Positions 63,691 to 64,000 of a stretch of DNA of 64,000 bases are shown in pieces. Below the pieces are notes generated by a model that worked only from the letters and a program-made list of their open reading frames with translations, was not told the origin of the DNA and did no database searches. A program made the translations under genes and the position numbers. Every line of letters starts with the position of its first letter. Positions within the stretch are counted from its first letter, which is position 1. The stretch is from Brucella pecoris (GTDB lineage Bacteria > Pseudomonadota > Alphaproteobacteria > Rhizobiales > Rhizobiaceae). The stretch covers positions 186,001-250,000 of the forward strand of contig NZ_VEWK01000001.1 of assembly GCF_006376675.1 (NCBI RefSeq), written 5' to 3'.

Positions 63691-63715
63691 AAGCCGATTG
63701 AATTAAGCAGAATGG

Positions 63716-63740
63716 CGCCGGTGCAGTTCATGCGCCGGCG
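63716..63740 (+). other. Hairpin between fbpA and fbpB
   Basis: Ten-pair stem CGCCGGTGCA/TGCGCCGGCG with one G-U pair and a 5-base loop. No T run; probably an mRNA-protecting structure. Confidence 0.55.
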
Positions 63741-63759
63741 TTGCACTATAGAGAGACCA

Positions 63760-64000
63760 ATGGAAGCTTTTGCAACCCTGCGGAAACGAGTTTTGCAACC
63801 GGCAAGGGCAGGGCGCAATTGGCTATGGCTCTCGGTCTTCATTGCGGTTCTGGTGCTGCTGCCGGTCCTCGCTCTGGTATTGGAAGCCATGCGTGGCTCA
63901 ACCGGGCTATGGACGCATCTGTTCGCTACCAACCTTCCAACGGCCTTTCTCGAAACAATAGTTCTGCTTACCGGCGTCGGCATTATCGCTGCGGTTGTTG
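63760..64000 (+). CDS. fbpB: Fe3+ ABC transporter permease, N-terminal part
   Basis: Opens at ATG 63760 (GAGAGA upstream) and runs off the window after 80 codons. MEAFATLRKRVLQ, then a basic stretch and a first membrane segment LWLSVFIAVLVLLPVLALVL and the start of a second (TIVLLTGVGIIAAVV), as in FbpB-type permeases. 69 bases after fbpA. Confidence 0.85.
   Translation, partial: MEAFATLRKRVLQPARAGRNWLWLSVFIAVLVLLPVLALVLEAMRGSTGLWTHLFATNLPTAFLETIVLLTGVGIIAAVV

Noticed and set aside
1..64000. Mobile elements, prophage, tRNA or rRNA genes, CRISPR arrays
   Set aside because: I looked for transposase-like proteins, tRNA-shaped segments, rRNA stretches and regular repeats and found none; only short intergenic repeats are present.

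Overview
The window looks like a chromosomal segment of an alphaproteobacterium of the Brucella/Ochrobactrum group (Brucellaceae, Rhizobiales). The reasons are a SodC of the Brucella type and length, an Lrp-type regulator divergent from putA, Irr-box and RirA-type iron motifs, RIME-like Rhizobiales intergenic repeats, IolC fused to a second domain, a DUF1127 gene followed by anti-Shine-Dalgarno hairpins, and a moderately GC-rich sequence of transport and catabolic operons. I see no rRNA, tRNA, insertion sequence, prophage or CRISPR array. The assignment is inference from gene content.

Layout. 1-3511 (minus): a TRAP transporter (dctP cut by the window edge, dctM, dctQ) with an N-formylglutamate amidohydrolase-like gene; a divergent RpiR-type regulator follows. 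4512-11250 (minus): a seven-gene operon with a creatininase-like enzyme, ABC ATPase, permease, CodA-like deaminase, FAD oxidase, NMT1-type binding protein and RutR-like regulator. Its divergent partners are a ferredoxin-reductase-like flavoprotein and a RidA protein, with a perfect 14-bp palindrome between them. This resembles scavenging of a nucleobase or similar cyclic N-compound. 13230-14453: an MFS exporter.

14465-20142: the glycine cleavage operon gcvTHP behind a tandem glycine riboswitch. It is bracketed on the opposite strand by two loci with CCUCCUCCC (anti-Shine-Dalgarno) hairpin loops: a DUF1127 gene with three such hairpins, and a compact solitary sRNA with an RpoH-like promoter and an intrinsic terminator. 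20399-24832: an Irr-type box and the efeUOB iron system plus a second M75 protein. 24865-34118: LacI regulator and a polyol (sorbitol/mannitol) ABC transporter with three dehydrogenases. 34229-38569: Lrp-type regulator and bifunctional putA.

38799-44113: an AfuABC-like ABC transporter with an inositol-monophosphatase-family phosphatase, which may import and dephosphorylate a phosphorylated sugar. 44136-52232: Nudix hydrolase, iolCDEB, an RpiR-type regulator and iolG for myo-inositol catabolism. 52283-53353: a Rhizobiales protein of unknown function. 53350-55579: OxyR-like regulator, ahpC and ahpD for peroxide defence. 55652-61257: MHS-type MFS transporter, a small His/Met/Cys protein, multicopper oxidase, Cu/Zn superoxide dismutase and a DadA-like oxidase. 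61467-64000: a Fe3+ ABC transporter (fbpC, fbpA, start of fbpB) with a RirA-type operator at the fbpA promoter.

The recurring themes are solute uptake coupled to dedicated catabolism, one-carbon/glycine metabolism, iron acquisition and oxidative or copper stress. Coding starts given here often differ from the longest open frame; each was moved to the codon with the best ribosome-binding site or signal peptide.
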